Shown piece by piece: positions 36,164-49,611 of a DNA stretch of 64,000 bases (positions are counted from its first letter, which is position 1; every line of letters starts with the position of its first letter). The stretch is from contig NC_060208.1 in NCBI RefSeq assembly GCF_021130785.1, positions 54,106,501 to 54,170,500 on the forward strand, in the 5' to 3' direction. Position numbers and translations under genes: made by a program. The stretch is from Homalodisca vitripennis. Taxonomy: Eukaryota > Arthropoda > Insecta > Hemiptera > Cicadellidae. The notes beneath the pieces are model-generated. The model was not told the origin of the DNA. It worked only from the letters and a program-made list of their open reading frames with translations, and made no database searches.

Positions 36164-39100
36164 ATATGGATGACTTTTCAACAGATACTTGCTTAACCCT
36201 GGCGGCAGGTATGTAGGTGCCGGGGAGGCCCAACCCTCTGCGCTCATGCATGCGAGGCAACTACCTGGCCCTTCAGCCGTAATCCCAGTTTCATAATACA
36301 ATAGTATGAAGTGTGATTTGAATTTAATTTATGTTCTGTTAATACTTCCAATCAATTTGAATAAATCGTTAAGTAGTTCAACTAGGCTACTTAATGTAAA
36401 CTCAATCAATTTATATTAAATTAAAATATAAATAGTGTGTAATTTTATTCTTGGATCTTATAATACCCGCTGGATCTACCGGTGTACCTGAACAGTAAAA
36501 TAGTGTCTGGGGTAGCAAAAACAGTCCTGCGCCTGTGGTCATTTCTCATCCCTAACTTTTGTTATTTGAAGTAACTTATTGCATAAAACTCTCGTTTTAA
36601 GAACTTAAAATACAATAAGTTATTGGATATGTATGAACCAATAATTTACAGAATTGTTAAAACCCATATGTAACAGTACTAATTTAACAGTAGATACGTT
36701 TTATTATTTACAGATTAACTTGAGAATAAAAAGTTTAACATCACAGGTTCTAAGCAGACCCAATATTGACTGTTTACCTTCATTTCGGCATACTCTGGAC
36801 CAATAATTCTGCACGGACCTAATATGGAAGAATGTATATAACGGAGTACGCCATTCATAATGAAGCAGCCAAAAATTGCTTACAAAAAAAAAAAGAAAAA
36901 TATCATTACACTGAAATGTTTAGTACTTCCTAACGGTGAACTGCAAAAAGTATATAAAATGGATCAAATATGTTTTTGGCTGATAAGGAGGAGGGGTTAT
37001 CAGTTTATTCGCTCGCTGAAGAGGCGGCCCGGCCCGGCGCCTACTGATAACCGAGATCAGTTGCTCGGCTGGTGACGGGACCGGCGCACTCACTGTCTAG
37101 CCGCCTGGGCTTTCTCTTCCTTGGACGTTAAGAAATGCTGATTCTTATCAACAGTTGCGAATTAGTCTGACTCAACTATATCACCTGCACCGAAGATAAT
37201 CTAAACTTAGATGTCTCACTGACGTTGGAAACTACAATCAGCCAACAAGATTTGATACTGATCCGTTGCATCCCACCAGTTGTAGTAGTTCTAGGCCCAA
37301 CGAGATATACCTGTGATATAATATCTGTTCTGTATTTAAACAAACACAAACAGTATAAACTATGCCCAAACCATGGATTTTTGGGAAAAGAAAACACCCA
37401 GTGATTCAGACTACCAGAGTTTCTTTTCATAGTATATAATTATATTTAAATGGTTCAATGCAGCCTCCTATTTTTAAGCTTTAAATTAATAATTTCCAGA
37501 CCAGCAATACACATTTTTCTTCTTCGCGAGCAAAGCTGTTTCGAAGTTATGGGAAGTTAAGAGTATATGAAGAAATTCTGACCGGCTGACTTCCACTGGC
37601 AACGTTTCTCCACTTATAAATATATTCTAGAGATTACATTTGCTAGATTCGATTTGCTAACGGGAAAATTGATACGTTATGTACAGCTTGAAAATTCGAG
37701 GCTCTGTAGAAATATTTTAAATTATTGGACCACCCTGGCTGTAGAGAAATTACCTTGAGTTTTTCTCCTTTGCATTTTTCGCCCTTGATTAAGTTGGATT
37801 TCTCATTTAAAAAAATAAAATTAATACGCATCGAAATGGTTTTTAGTTTTGTTTGTAAAGTGAATACCTTTTTAAATGATGAAATGCAAAAAGCTATATT
37901 TTTTTGAATAAACATTAAAAATATCAAACCCCCAAAAGTATTAGATGCGTATTGACTAGATCTTATGTCATCCCTCATAATTCTACGGCTAAAAATAAGT
38001 TTGTAAAAGTGCATTAGGTTAACATTGTTCTTAACAGCCTAAAAGCAAGGTGGCCGGCAGTACAGTTGGGTAAATTGGCCAAAATAAAATATTCGACAAA
38101 ACAAAGCCAGAAATAAAGAATACGAATGTTTATCTTTCAAAGAACTAATAGATTAGGTTGAAGATAATTTAACGCTTGGAATTTTGTAGATTACTTTTCA
38201 AGACTCATGTCGGCTAGCACACACCTTTAAAGAATAAACATTTTCTCAAAGCCCAATTGCTTTTAATTTTGCAACTGTAGCTTGCATTGTGTAGTTTCCG
38301 AAATACATGCATTGTGGTGTTCCCTAACCGTACATTTTAACAACTTTCATCCTTCATCTTGAAACTTCACTTATCATCGAGAAACGTGTCAATACGTGTA
38401 TTGAATTGAAAGACCTGTACCAGACGTGGTTCAGAAAAGTGTGTTGCCGTCGTCTAGCTAGTATTTACTCACATTCGTGTTAAGCGTTACACGCTTACAT
38501 GCGAATAAAAGAATTAATATTTTTACATAGGCTATGTACAACATTTTAAAACACGTGATGGCTGTTTTTTAAGTATGGAAGTCCCAACCGACAAATATAC
38601 GACACAGTTTATCCAAATATTTCAATAAAACCCAGGCGAGATTAGATTTGAATTGAATATCAAAATTATTGATGCCAAGGCAGATCCTTGGGGACAACCA
38701 GAGAGAACAGTTCACCGATGTAAAATTCTAGCGATTTCATAACCAGGCAACCTGGTACAGCCTCACTCCACTTTTCCCTACCCACCCTCTCAATCCCCCC
38801 CCCCCCACCGTAAAAGCTCAAAAACCTTCCGCCAAATTTGGCCGAGGCGAGATTTATAGCCGTGCCCACTTCAATAACGTCCAACACGAATGCTACGACT
38901 GCTCGGAATGACTTACGCCGCTCTGCCCTTTTAAGACGTACAAGCTGTTAGAGACGAAAGTGTATTTTAGAGACGAAAGTGTATTGCAGGTTTGCCAATC
39001 AATAAAACGGGTCTTTAAGAAATAGTTTTCTCACTTTCAACTATTTTAACAAGCTTAGAGAAATTCAATATCAATTTTTTTTAACCTTTAGAGTAGCAAT

Positions 39101-39775
39101 TTACTATTTGCGTTCAAATAGGCAAGGAAAACTTGACACATAAATCCTTGTTTTGCGCTGACAATATTACAAAATCCAAAGTGCCGTTGGGTTTTTTCAT
39201 GCGTAAACTACTCAACCGATTGTACTGAAACTTTGCAAGGACGTTCTTACAGTCTCTGGGATGAATATAGACCTATTCTTATTTCGAAAATCTTTCCGGG
39301 CTATTCCACGCTGGTCTTTAAAGTAGCACAAAACCCCATCTTGGCCTCTAAAATTGTGTACAATTAATTGAATGAGCCTGTCAAATGTAAACAATTTACT
39401 GTTATGTATAAACACTGTTTATTCTTTTCAATTTGTTTACATTTATAATGAGTAAATTGTCTTAAGAGTAAACATTTAGATTTTAGCGATTAAGTAGGCT
39501 AAGTACTAATTTACCTTAAACATGTCCTAAACCAAGAAATGGTCAAAATTTGATTACTCGTAGGCTCCGTTTGAAGCAGTCGACAAGAATTATACGAAAT
39601 TAAAATTCGCTGGACTGTTCATTTGAACTAATGTACCAATTCCAGCTCTAAAAGTTCTAAAACATAAAAAAACTTTTACTATACATTTAAATATTGATAT
39701 AGGCCTAAAACGCACCTTAATTCTCTTTTGACAGAAGTGTTTCTCTTTTGGCTTTTCTGATCAGTAATATATATA
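36164..39775. other. Unassigned sequence
   Basis: A GC-rich patch sits directly beside the PLE at 36195-36290 (GGTGCCGGGGAGGCCC, GCATGCATGCGAGG) without a recognisable frame. The GATA island is listed separately. A C10 run is near 38796. Nothing else recognised. Confidence 0.45.
36965..37115. promoter_or_regulatory. CpG-rich island with three GATA sites and an inverted repeat
   Basis: TGATAA occurs near 36981 and at 37045, with its complement TTATCA at 36997. GGTTATCAGT (36995-37004) and ACTGATAACC (37043-37052) are perfect inverted copies around a GC-only core (GGCGGCCCGGCCCGGCGCC). Clustered GATA motifs with CpG content suggest an enhancer or promoter. Confidence 0.35.
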
Positions 39776-40697
39776 CAGTGTTGCCAGAAAGTTTAGGGAC
39801 ACCCCACATAAAGTGATATACTACTTGTGTCCTTATACTAACAGCAGATTGGCTAACTCTATATATTTCCCCATTAACGCAGTGAAAACGAAGTATTTTG
39901 GTGTGACTTTCATTACTTTATGTTTAAACTCTTTCAAAATATGAACTTTTTTGTGATTTTAAAATTTTGGAGGAAACACCTGTTTTTTGAAACATTAAAA
40001 TTTATAACTTCTAAAATAAATGTCCAATCATCTTAATAATTGGTACGTTGTTTTAACATAAGGTATGGAGTAAATAAATGCAGTTGTGGCAACTAGAAAA
40101 AAATAACTCACAGTTTGGTGATCGCTCAAAGTTCCTTTATTTTTATTTTTTTCAAAAATGAAAAACTGATAACTTTAGTGAATTGTAGCGCTCGAACTAT
40201 GAGAGTGGTAGGCAATCCACGCACACCAGCTTGTTCCTCACAAAACAGAAGAAGGGATATTGATGCGCACGCACTCCTTTTTCATAATTTGTTGTGTTGC
40301 CGTCAGCTACAAACATCGCCATTTCCGTGTTTGTAAAAAAAAAATAAAGGAACTTTGAGCGATCACCAAACTGTGAGTGATTTTTTTCTAGCATTTATTT
40401 ACTCCATATCTTATGTTAAAACAACGTACCAATTATTAAGATGATTGGACATTTATTTTAGAAGTTATAAATTTTAATGTTTCAAAAAACAGGTGTTTCC
40501 TCCAAAATTTTAAAATCACAAAAAAGTTCATATTTTGAAAGATTTTAATACATAAAGTAATGGAAGTCACACCAAAATACTCCGTTTTCACTGCGTTAAT
40601 GGGGAAATATATAGAATTAGCCAATCTGCTGTTAGTATAGGGACACAAGTAGTATATCACTTTATGTGGGGTGTCCCTAAACTTTCTGGCAACACTT
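39776..40697. mobile_element. Near-palindromic TA-flanked MITE/foldback element, about 0.92 kb
   Basis: Left and right arms of roughly 370 bp are reverse complements with few differences. The left arm starts (C)AGTGTTGCCAGAAAG and the right arm ends CTTTCTGGCAACACT(T), with a TA on each outer side, as for Tc1/mariner-type insertions. The unique centre is about 160-190 bp (near 40160-40340) and has no coding capacity. It is non-autonomous, and the whole unit would form a long hairpin as DNA or RNA. The high arm identity suggests recent activity or arm homogenisation. Confidence 0.85.
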
Positions 40698-40714
40698 TAT
40701 TTTCTTGTTCGGAA

Positions 40715-41280
40715 AACAACAAAAAATCAACTATGGAATAAAACATACTAAGAATTTTATGTTTTACTTTTTTTTTGTTTTACTGATCGTGGCAACCAGA
40801 CAAACTCAACGTTGTAAGTTGGAAATATAACACACTCCAGCAGTGGTCATAGACATGCAATGCCTACTAAATTGCGTGCAAAGCAGCGGGTTAACTGCTA
40901 GCAATGCATATATAAGGGACAAAACAGTCTTTTTTTATACCTTTTATAACTTTTAGAATACCTTTAAAGACTGTAATGAAACGTATGTAAAGTTGTCTTT
41001 TGACAAAAGTACGCTTCTCAAAGCCGTATATGTATACATTTTCTTAATCGGAAGAGGGGCAAAATCAGTTTTGGAACAAAAAATACTAAGTAAATTAAAA
41101 TGACCATAAATATACACTTTTTTAAAATATTGTCTTGATCGTGGGAAGAAGGAACTCAACATTAGTGTCGGAAATATAATTCACTCGAACGAGAAATTCT
41201 CATACATGTGCAAAACCATTGAAATGGCGTACGGAGCGGCGGGTAACGGCTAGTAATTACATAATTGTAGAAATTTAGTT
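40715..41280. repeat. Direct duplication of about 345 bp, two copies
   Basis: GGAA(T/C)AAAA(C/A)ATACTAAG is at 40734 and 41072; GATCGTGG(C/G)AA is at about 40787 and 41138; GGAAATATAA..CACTC and GCGGCGGGT(T)AACGGCTAG-like blocks follow in both. The first copy starts only about 20 bp after the right edge of the MITE at 40697. Confidence 0.7.
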
Positions 41281-43700
41281 TATTTCTTCAATTTTATGTG
41301 TTTCCCAACAAATAAATTCGTTCGGGCATTAAGTTACAAAGTTGAGTTTTTAATTAATTAAAAAAACCTTGAGTGAGGAATTTTATGAAATTGAAACTTC
41401 ACTAACACTACCTACAATTCAAACTCATTAAAATAATAAATGTAAAGCGCAGATAAAGTTCAGGTCCAACTACAGCTATAAGCATGGTACATCAAAGTGT
41501 CATGCAATATACACTTTCGCAAGATGTGCTTCACAACGAAACTAACTGAAAACAGAACACTTCAATTCTGAGAAGTCCGTTTTCAAACTTACCCATTTCG
41601 GAAAATCCCCACTGAAGAATGTCCGGGTTTCTATTCCGGGACAAATCAACCATTATATCATTCCCTGAAATAATAATACCCTAGGTCAAAATTTAAGTAC
41701 AGTCCGATATTTAAAATTTATTAAAATATTTATTACTAAAATGTAATGAAGACAGTGATATGGAAGAAGACTGTTTTCTTCTCACCATTAAAAAATCAGA
41801 TAGACTGATAGACCATTTATTGAAAGATTCACTATACATATCTGAAACGGATTATGTAATCTGTGAGTCTTAAAATGGCGAAACAAAGTAAAATCCATTC
41901 AGGAAGAATGTACTGATAAAACTTGTGGGTGGGTACTTTGGTATTATTCGGCGTCCATTCTGTCTCTATCTACTACTTTAATATCTACGCGATATAAGGT
42001 TATCATAAATATTTTCAAATCAAAATCACCTTTATTGCAGCGACAATATTTACATTGTATGGCAAACGTCATGGGTTTTTAAAATGTCTGACATTCATAC
42101 AACAATACAAACTCACACGTACAATCTTACAGTTACGCCCTCTTTCATTCGTCGCCAATGCAACTCACTTAGACAAGCTGAGTCAGTCTTCTAATTGGGT
42201 GGTCTTCCAGTCAAATACCAAAAACTCACATGCAGTATAGAATGCTTGTGACACCGAGAAGCGTTTAAGGCGAGTCTTTAACGCCTTAGGCGTTGGAGCA
42301 TCTCTAATTGAATTGGGTAGGCGTTCATAAACCACCGTTCTGTGTCTCCCAGTTCGGTAGTTAGCTCTCCCACGTGTCTCATACATGTGTACGTCTCGGC
42401 CTCTGGTTAAGGCACATTTACTCATACAAATCAAAGTTATTTACAAAATGTAAAGGCACGGCAAGAGTCAACAACTGCAATTTCTTACAACATACAGGTA
42501 TACCCCACATCAGTAATTTACTAGTACTGTAGTACCAAAGTTAAAAAATTAACCTTAAATAAACACCATTAACTATAGTACATATTCTACAACCACGTGG
42601 TTTAAAACAATAGCGTATCTGAAATTAGCGTACCGAGTTGTTTTAATTTGTTTAATACTGTCATTTTTGGTCTCAAGAAATTATACTGGCAAATTTACTA
42701 TTTACTGGTCATTGGTTTAGGCTTGTCATCAGAAAATAAACTGAATAAACAACCAATTATCAAATAAAAAAAAAACATAATATATACTTCAGTCTATGAC
42801 TGCCATAGAAGCTGGGTTAGCACGTTCGTATGCATAATTAACAGCAAAGTAGTACACAATTCCAGGCGATGAAAAGTAATAATTTTAAATATATAAAAAA
42901 TTTGAAAGAGAAATTAAAACATTTTAAACACTTTTGTATTTTTGTTGCATTACTTTTCGCAAAGTTTTTAAAACTGAAAGCCATGCCTAAAATGCCCGAT
43001 GCAAAGTGGAAATTTCAGCCAATCAGTCACATGTGTTGGGAGTGGAAGAATTTGTTTACTCTCAAAGAAACAGGCTGCTTCTAATTCCGCGGCAAAATGG
43101 CGTACCGGCGTTCCAACACTGACATCTGTGCCGGGAGAAAAAAAGCGTCGCAAAAACAGCTGACTAAGCAAGCCAGCTGTGCGTGACCACATGGTTAAAG
43201 AACGAGACTATTCCAGCTGGTGAAGTCACCAGAGAAAGTTTATTTTGAGAACTGAATTATTCCTGTGATAAGGAACATAGTAATTGCACTTATGGAATCC
43301 GAATACATACCAGACATATCTTGTTATAATAATACATCCTAGCATTTTTACTACTAACATAGTTATGCATTTGTTAACTTCCAATTCCGCGTGAATATTG
43401 CTTACAGCTGTTGATCAATGGTCATGCCCACTCCTGCGCTACGTTTATTACATTAGGCCTAATTTCGGAAATATTTCTAGCAAGGTCAGCAGGATCTACT
43501 TCTTGGTGAATTCAACATTTTGACCCTAGACGTGGCAAAAGACTCGTTTCGAGTGTTTTAAAAATGTCCCCCCAGTGGTGAAAGGCTCATGAACAAATGT
43601 TTTGTATAATAGATATATGTCGTAATTTATCGTACCGTAACACTTGTTATTATACACCGATAAATGCGGAAATATAGCCTATGCTGAAAATTTTGATATA
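41281..43700. other. Unassigned sequence around the LINE fragment
   Basis: AT-rich apart from the LINE tail; a small GC-richer patch near 43090-43200 has no supported function. Confidence 0.45.
42014..42434 (-). mobile_element. LINE 3' end fragment (C-terminal tail of RT protein plus 3' UTR)
   Basis: A minus-strand frame (42434 to stop at 42183) reads YETRGRANYRTGRHRTVVYE, then PNSIRDAPTPKALKTRLKRF and AFYTACEFL. This has the look of the conserved tail of non-LTR retrotransposon ORF2 proteins, downstream of the RT catalytic core (LP-x-x-I followed by K-x-x-L-K-x-F-L). Compared with such tails there seems to be a small deletion before PNSI. The UTR ends in AATAAAGGTGATTTTGATTTG, a short TTTGA-type end seen in CR1/L2/RTE-like LINEs. 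This is a typical 5'-truncated, inactive copy. Clade is not certain. Confidence 0.72.
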
Positions 43701-44480
43701 CAGACAGGGTGTTTCCTAAAGGTGTTCCAATATTGTGGTATTTTGTTCTAGACGTGAAATGAGCAAAAAACTTCATATGGAGGTGTGTCCTAAAACTTTT
43801 AGTTTTCTGTCTGTCTGTATGTAATTTTTACCAAAAAAGTTATATCTTTTATACCAGTAAAGAAAAAGTTATGAAACTTTGCAGTTGTGTTGGCCTTTTT
43901 TATGCCCATTTGAAAAAAAATATGAACAAATTATCTTTATCCGTTTCAAATAGCTTAAATAAACAGCTGTTCACATTAATCAGCTCACTGACTTTAAATC
44001 AGCTGTTCAGAGTAAAACAGTTTAGAAAACTATACTTCCTGTTGTGTAATGTGTAAAACATGGTATTATGTTTGGTAGTACTAATCAGTTGTTTGTTATT
44101 CGATTTTAATGAAACAACCACTGTTAGATTTAGAATAAAGTTTACAACATTTTAATATTCTTGTAATAAAATTTTCATACAGGGTATCGATTTTGCGGAA
44201 TGTAACATCAAAATTTATGATTGGCTGCCATTTTGAAACGGGTAAAAGAAAATTTGTTCATATTTTTTTCACAAATGGGCATAAAAAAGGCCAACACAAC
44301 TGCAAAGTTTCATAACTTTATCTTTACTGGTATAAAAGATATAACTTTTTTGGTAAAAATTGCATACAGACAGACAGAAAACTAAAAGTTTTAGGACACA
44401 CCTCCATATGAAGTTTTTTGCTCATTTCACGTCTAGAACAAAATACCACAATATTGGAACACCTTTAAGAAACACCCTGT
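43701..44480. mobile_element. Second long-TIR MITE, Tc1/mariner-like ends
   Basis: The left arm starts ACAGGGTGTTTCCTAAAGG at 43704 and the right arm ends with its near reverse complement (ACACCCTGT) at 44480. The arms are about 228 bp (43704-43932 and 44252-44480) and very similar. TA lies at both outer edges; the left edge has an extra CAGA between TA and the canonical CAGGGTG end. The central 320 bp is AT-rich with no transposase. The sequence differs from the element at 39.8 kb, so this is another family. Confidence 0.82.
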
Positions 44481-45769
44481 ATAATGCTTTAGGTATATCA
44501 ATTATAACATTCAAAACAGTTATAAACTTTCGACAAAAATGAACGATCACTCGCCGCCGCCATGAATACGGCCTACATAAGGTACGCTATTTATTGGTTT
44601 CATTGGCCTACTAAAGTTCTGTCAAAGTTTCTCTGTCAAAACACGTAGCCTACATATTTTTTTTATTATAAAATTGTCTATCTTTTCGGTTTGTAATACA
44701 TTTTGCATTGTTTTTATAGTATTGTTTTAGTTTCTTTATTCACTGTTTCCTGTAAACAAATTTAATTTTCAAGCTTGATCACAAACAAAAATATTAAAAT
44801 AATAAATTACAGTAATAAACCGACGGTAGTTCTGTATAAAAACTCTCTCTTTTCATAATAAGTCCAACTCAGGTTTTAATAAATAATATTTTTTTGCCAT
44901 AATATAAAAGTTCAACTCTTTCTGAAGAAATCAGTATGCGACATGACTAGGTTAGAGTAAAAAATATACTTTTGGTAAATTTTTGAAAAATAGTCTGCAT
45001 AGTGGTCAAAAAGAGCTTGCCACTTTGGAAGTTTAGCATTACCACTTCTAGGGTTGAGGGGAAGCTTGGCAAAGAGGAAAGAACGCATCCACCATTTTCA
45101 AATAACAATCACATGACGTATTTACCAGTATTTACCATTAAACGTTAACAAAAATCTTTCAATGCTCAAAAAATTCAACACAGACCTTGCGACTTTTAAT
45201 GATTTACGTGCTGTTTTAGTCCTCCACGGTTCCAAAATTTGAATTGTACAAAGTTTAGCGCCATCTAGCGTTGGCGGCAACGGATGGATATCAACAACCA
45301 TGTCAAGTAAGCTGTTGGGCATACAGTTATCAACACTTCCAACCTTGAAAGTTGGCGACTAAAAGCTATGAAATTTCAATCTTGCGTTAATTCTAAGGTC
45401 CAAATGAGACTATTTATAGAGCACTTTAGCTATCATTCCAAAAAAATTCGATCACAGACTGTATTATATGTTAATGTGAAACTAATTACGTTGATCTTGG
45501 TAGGCTCGTCCGATCAGGCCGATTGTGTCTGCCAAGTAACATGTATCGATAAACTTATGGACAACTGAGGGTGTCTGAAGTAATCCCGACCATTGAAATC
45601 TTGGTCCGTTCGGTAATTTAACATATATAGCCTAAGTGTCAGCTGGAAGTGTCAGTAATGGCTAACCAATCCAGGAAATTGAGGTATCCATAATTCTTTA
45701 TTATCCGGAAGACAAGAGTTCAAAATTAAGAGGCCCTTCTAAAAGCCAGCCGGCTATCACTAAAATTGA

Positions 45770-46020
45770 CGTGTTAATAGAGCCCACATCGACCGGCGGA
45801 TGTGGCGGCCGTAAGCCCAATTTGGGCGACAGGCGGCCCGACGGTGCTTGTAAAAAACCGAGCGATGGGGATGTAAAAAGTTGTACGGGACATTTTTGGG
45901 GCTGTAAGTCTGAGGCAGGTGGTGGACTCTACACGTCTTGTGGAGCAGGTGAGACTCAAAATTGGAAACTCCACCCACAAGTTCCGTGCCACGAACCGGG
46001 CACGAATATCGCTTTTAACC
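45770..46020. other. GC-rich segment, possibly repeat-derived
   Basis: A plus-strand frame of 101 codons crosses it, with a Gly/Cys-rich product (GGCGGRKPNLG, SCTGHFWGCKSE). It contains a GTGC(C)ACGAACCGGGCAC palindrome near 45986. I recognise neither a protein nor a repeat family. Confidence 0.25.
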
Positions 46021-46184
46021 GTGATTTCCCGACATTAAATAATTATTTAAAGCAGTACAATTGTTTTACAGTCTGATACCATCACATACCTTATGCCTTA
46101 AACGTGCTGTAACATAAAATGACCCGCTAATATATTGTAAACTTTAACGCTGAAGCAATTTTATTGAATGAAAGAGTTTACATG

Positions 46185-46362
46185 AAATCCGAGGTGCCAA
46201 ATGAGTGTTTGTAAGTTAAAAATGTATTGCTTAAATTTTAGTTCGTACTCCAAAGTGAGATGCCAAATGAATGTGTTAAACGACAAAACTGTGTTGGCGA
46301 ATTTTAGTTTGCACACCAAAATGAGGTGCAAATGTGTGTACGTCAAAAATGAGTTGCCAACC
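46185..46362. repeat. Minisatellite, about 67 bp unit, three copies
   Basis: GAGGTGCCAAATGAGTGT, GAGATGCCAAATGAATGT and GAGGTGCAAATGTGTGT recur about every 67 bp, each with a TTTTAGTT(C/T)G..CACCAAA segment between. The copies are diverged. Confidence 0.8.
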
Positions 46363-49300
46363 AAGTCTAGGTAAAAATTGGATCTCCAAAAATCTCTTCC
46401 ACATATAGAAGAAGTAAAATCCAACTGTGTACACTTCTGCAAAATTGATAAATATGTTATCAAAACAGTTTTTTTCTACCAATATACATTTCTCTTCAAT
46501 TGCGTAACATCTGATAACGCAGGTAAAGTACATGTCCCTACCTACTTATGCTGCTATGAATAGGATATCATGAACTAAGAAGTAAACTTATTTTCATTAA
46601 TCTGATATGAGTGATTGCTCTCTATAAAAATATATTCGAGTCTAGTTCCAATATTCGGAATAGTAATAAAACCATATATGTAAGACCTGCAAGCCCAAGC
46701 CAAGGAGATAACGTACATAGGAGACTTAAGTTAATGTCCAAGTCTACAATTATGTTTGATGTTAGTATTGACATGTTTAGAGTAAAAAGAAAGGCAGTAC
46801 TGGTAAAACAACAACATTTAGGTGCAAATTAACGTTTATGATATAGCTTCCATGTATCCACGAAGCGACCCCGGCTCCCTCATCACGTAAACCGGTTACA
46901 ACTCCTGTGATAGGGGGTCTTAGATTTGGATGGAAGCACCTAATGAAAATTTATTTTGTTAAACAACATATTTTGTAAGAACAATTTTCTAAATGTACAT
47001 TAAAAATCTATTTTGTAGTTACCAGCAAATGTGAGACTCGTCAGAGGATTTCATAATTAATTTCTTGAGTGGACTTAATATGGTGCCAAATTTAATTCTT
47101 ATAACTAAAGGAATTGCTAAAACAAAGTTTGTATATACAGAAGTTCCTATTGGCTTTGAATGCTCAACTCTAGTTTCGTTAGTTGGGGCAGAGATTTTTC
47201 TGAGGATTCCGAGATACGGATTCTTTACCGAACACCATCCGACATTACAAAGTTTGGTTTCTACAAGTAAAAATATACCTACTGGAAGAAATACTCTCAG
47301 TACGTAAATGTTTACGCATTAAATATATATTCTGTACATTAATATTGAACTGTAAATATTATTAAACCAAAACGCATAATGTAAAAATTTGTATCGGCCT
47401 TTTATCAAAACATGTCTCAGCCTTTTCTCAATTTTGTAACGTAATCATAGTACATAAAAAAGTATATTTTATATGTAGCTTATAGATCCCAAAAATAACA
47501 ATTATTTAATATTCCAACGTCATTTTGTACCTAATGAAAAAGAAATGGTCGGAGAGAATCTTGCAGCACGTTATTTGTTCAGAATTTGTAAATTAAAATG
47601 TACACCTTCCGAACAAAGAATACACAGCAAGAAAATTCCTCAACCCTTAAATCGCGTATAGAAGTTTCCACCATAATACACCCGCTGGAAATTGAACTTC
47701 GGCGAAAGTAAAACAAATATAAGTCGGCAGGTTGAAAATATTCTTGATTGGGGAGGGGTGTCCCCTCCAACTTCCACCCCTTCATCGACCTACCACCCCT
47801 CCACCCAACTTCAGACACCCCTTGACTCAATCGTCTCGCTTAGTGCACTGCACAGTTAGTTGCGGGCAACTCTCAAGATTTTCCAAACTTTTCCAACTGT
47901 TCTCCGATTAGCGGGAAACTATTTCTCGATTACCTCGTTTAAGTAGCAGTGTGACGTAGCTTCTGTGTATGCTGATTGGTTATCATACTAGGTAATAAAA
48001 TATCCACACTAAAAATGTGAGGTGTGAAATGACAAATACCAGTATTTCATTTATGCATTAGAAAAATGTACATAGAAGTTTCACGATAAAAACGAGCTTG
48101 AAAATGCAACCGTTGTCAATAATAGATGTTGGAAACAATATGAATCATGTATTTTGTCTAAGTGACAAATTTTCCTGACTGTGGATATATTGGATGCTGT
48201 CAACAATAGGAATCAAGAATTGATAATTAACACTGTGAAATCCGTCCGCGAGTGTGCCTCAGTCTATAAAATTTTAAGGTTTGGTAGGCAGACAGTAGCT
48301 ATATTTGTGTGCGGATACGAAACCGTTGATTACAAAAGTAAATTTGGTAACACCCCTAAGCCCTAGGTGTAAAGAATAGTAATATTACATCATCCATGGC
48401 CGACCACCAAACAATACGTGAGTTCGAGAGGCGTTAGATGACAACCGTATACATTTGACAGCTGCGGTGACGTCACAGTGTCAACACTAGTTCCGTGAAG
48501 CACCACTTAAAGTGTTAGCAAGAAAATATTTTTAAATCAAAACTATCACTCATCACAGCCAATTAAAAAGAGTGTAAGTTAGTTTAATAAGCTTTTAAGG
48601 ATCACCTTATAACCAGGGCCAAAGAAAAGAAAGAAATGACATGGCGTCATATAAATGTTGAAAAAATCACGTTGTTATCTTCAGTTATTTTTACTTGAGC
48701 CTAGAAAACTAAATTACCTGCTACTCCTGTAATTTCTAGTGATTGGTAAACAATATGCTATTTTATCTGTCTTTTGGGAAGTTATCTTAATGGATTGACT
48801 TTAAAATTGAAATTTTTATCCCAACAAAAACAGATAGCACTACTTAAACAACCGTTTGTCAACTCTACACGTGTTTTGTGACACAGGCGCTAGGAGAATA
48901 GTCCACACCCGGCACGGCGGCAGCTATGCGACATACAGGGAGCAACTTTTTCCGAGCCACACAATCAACACTAGCTGGAATACGAGATCATTTTGGAGTC
49001 AACAAATTCCTCTTCTGCTTGCATTCCCACGGGAGCATGCAGCTGACTCACCCATGAGTCATGAGCCGTGTACATTGCTTACGCGCAGTGGTGTCAGCGC
49101 AAGGGCATGACAAGAAGCTACAGTGGAGAGCACTTACGTATTGTTTGAAGACACATTTGTTAGAGCAGCTTTACTTAATAATCAAAAGAACGATATTTAA
49201 AATAATTTTGAATACCATATTGTTATACCACGCACGTTTCACAATAGAGTGCAGGTCCTTTCTTGAATAGTAGAAACAATACAAAATGTTTGAACAAATT

Positions 49301-49611
49301 AAACAAAATTAAAACATTAAATAATGTTAAAAAACATACGTATTACATTCTTGTAAGAAATATACCATGGAAATTGTCTTCTGTAGTATCCAATAAGCAT
49401 GCTACACACGAATCTTTAACACCCTTATTTTACAACAGTTGCATCAATAAGAGATTGTAGTAAAAGAGTTTACTAAATAATAAGTTAGTTTTAATGCAGA
49501 TAACTTTTACAGTATCCTGCAGCGATGATGTTAATGATAATCTAATATAAACAGCTATGCGTTATAAAACACGTGTGTATTGCAGTTTACGCGCAATTGA
49601 CCAACACACAA

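Larger units (their letters stand above)
44481..49611. other. Unassigned sequence
   Basis: Contains the 46.2 kb minisatellite, the GC-rich 45.8 kb segment, a pyrimidine-rich patch at 47760-47825 and a single TGACGTCA (near 48472). No gene recognised; an 84-codon plus frame at 48856-49110 has no known motif. Confidence 0.45.
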
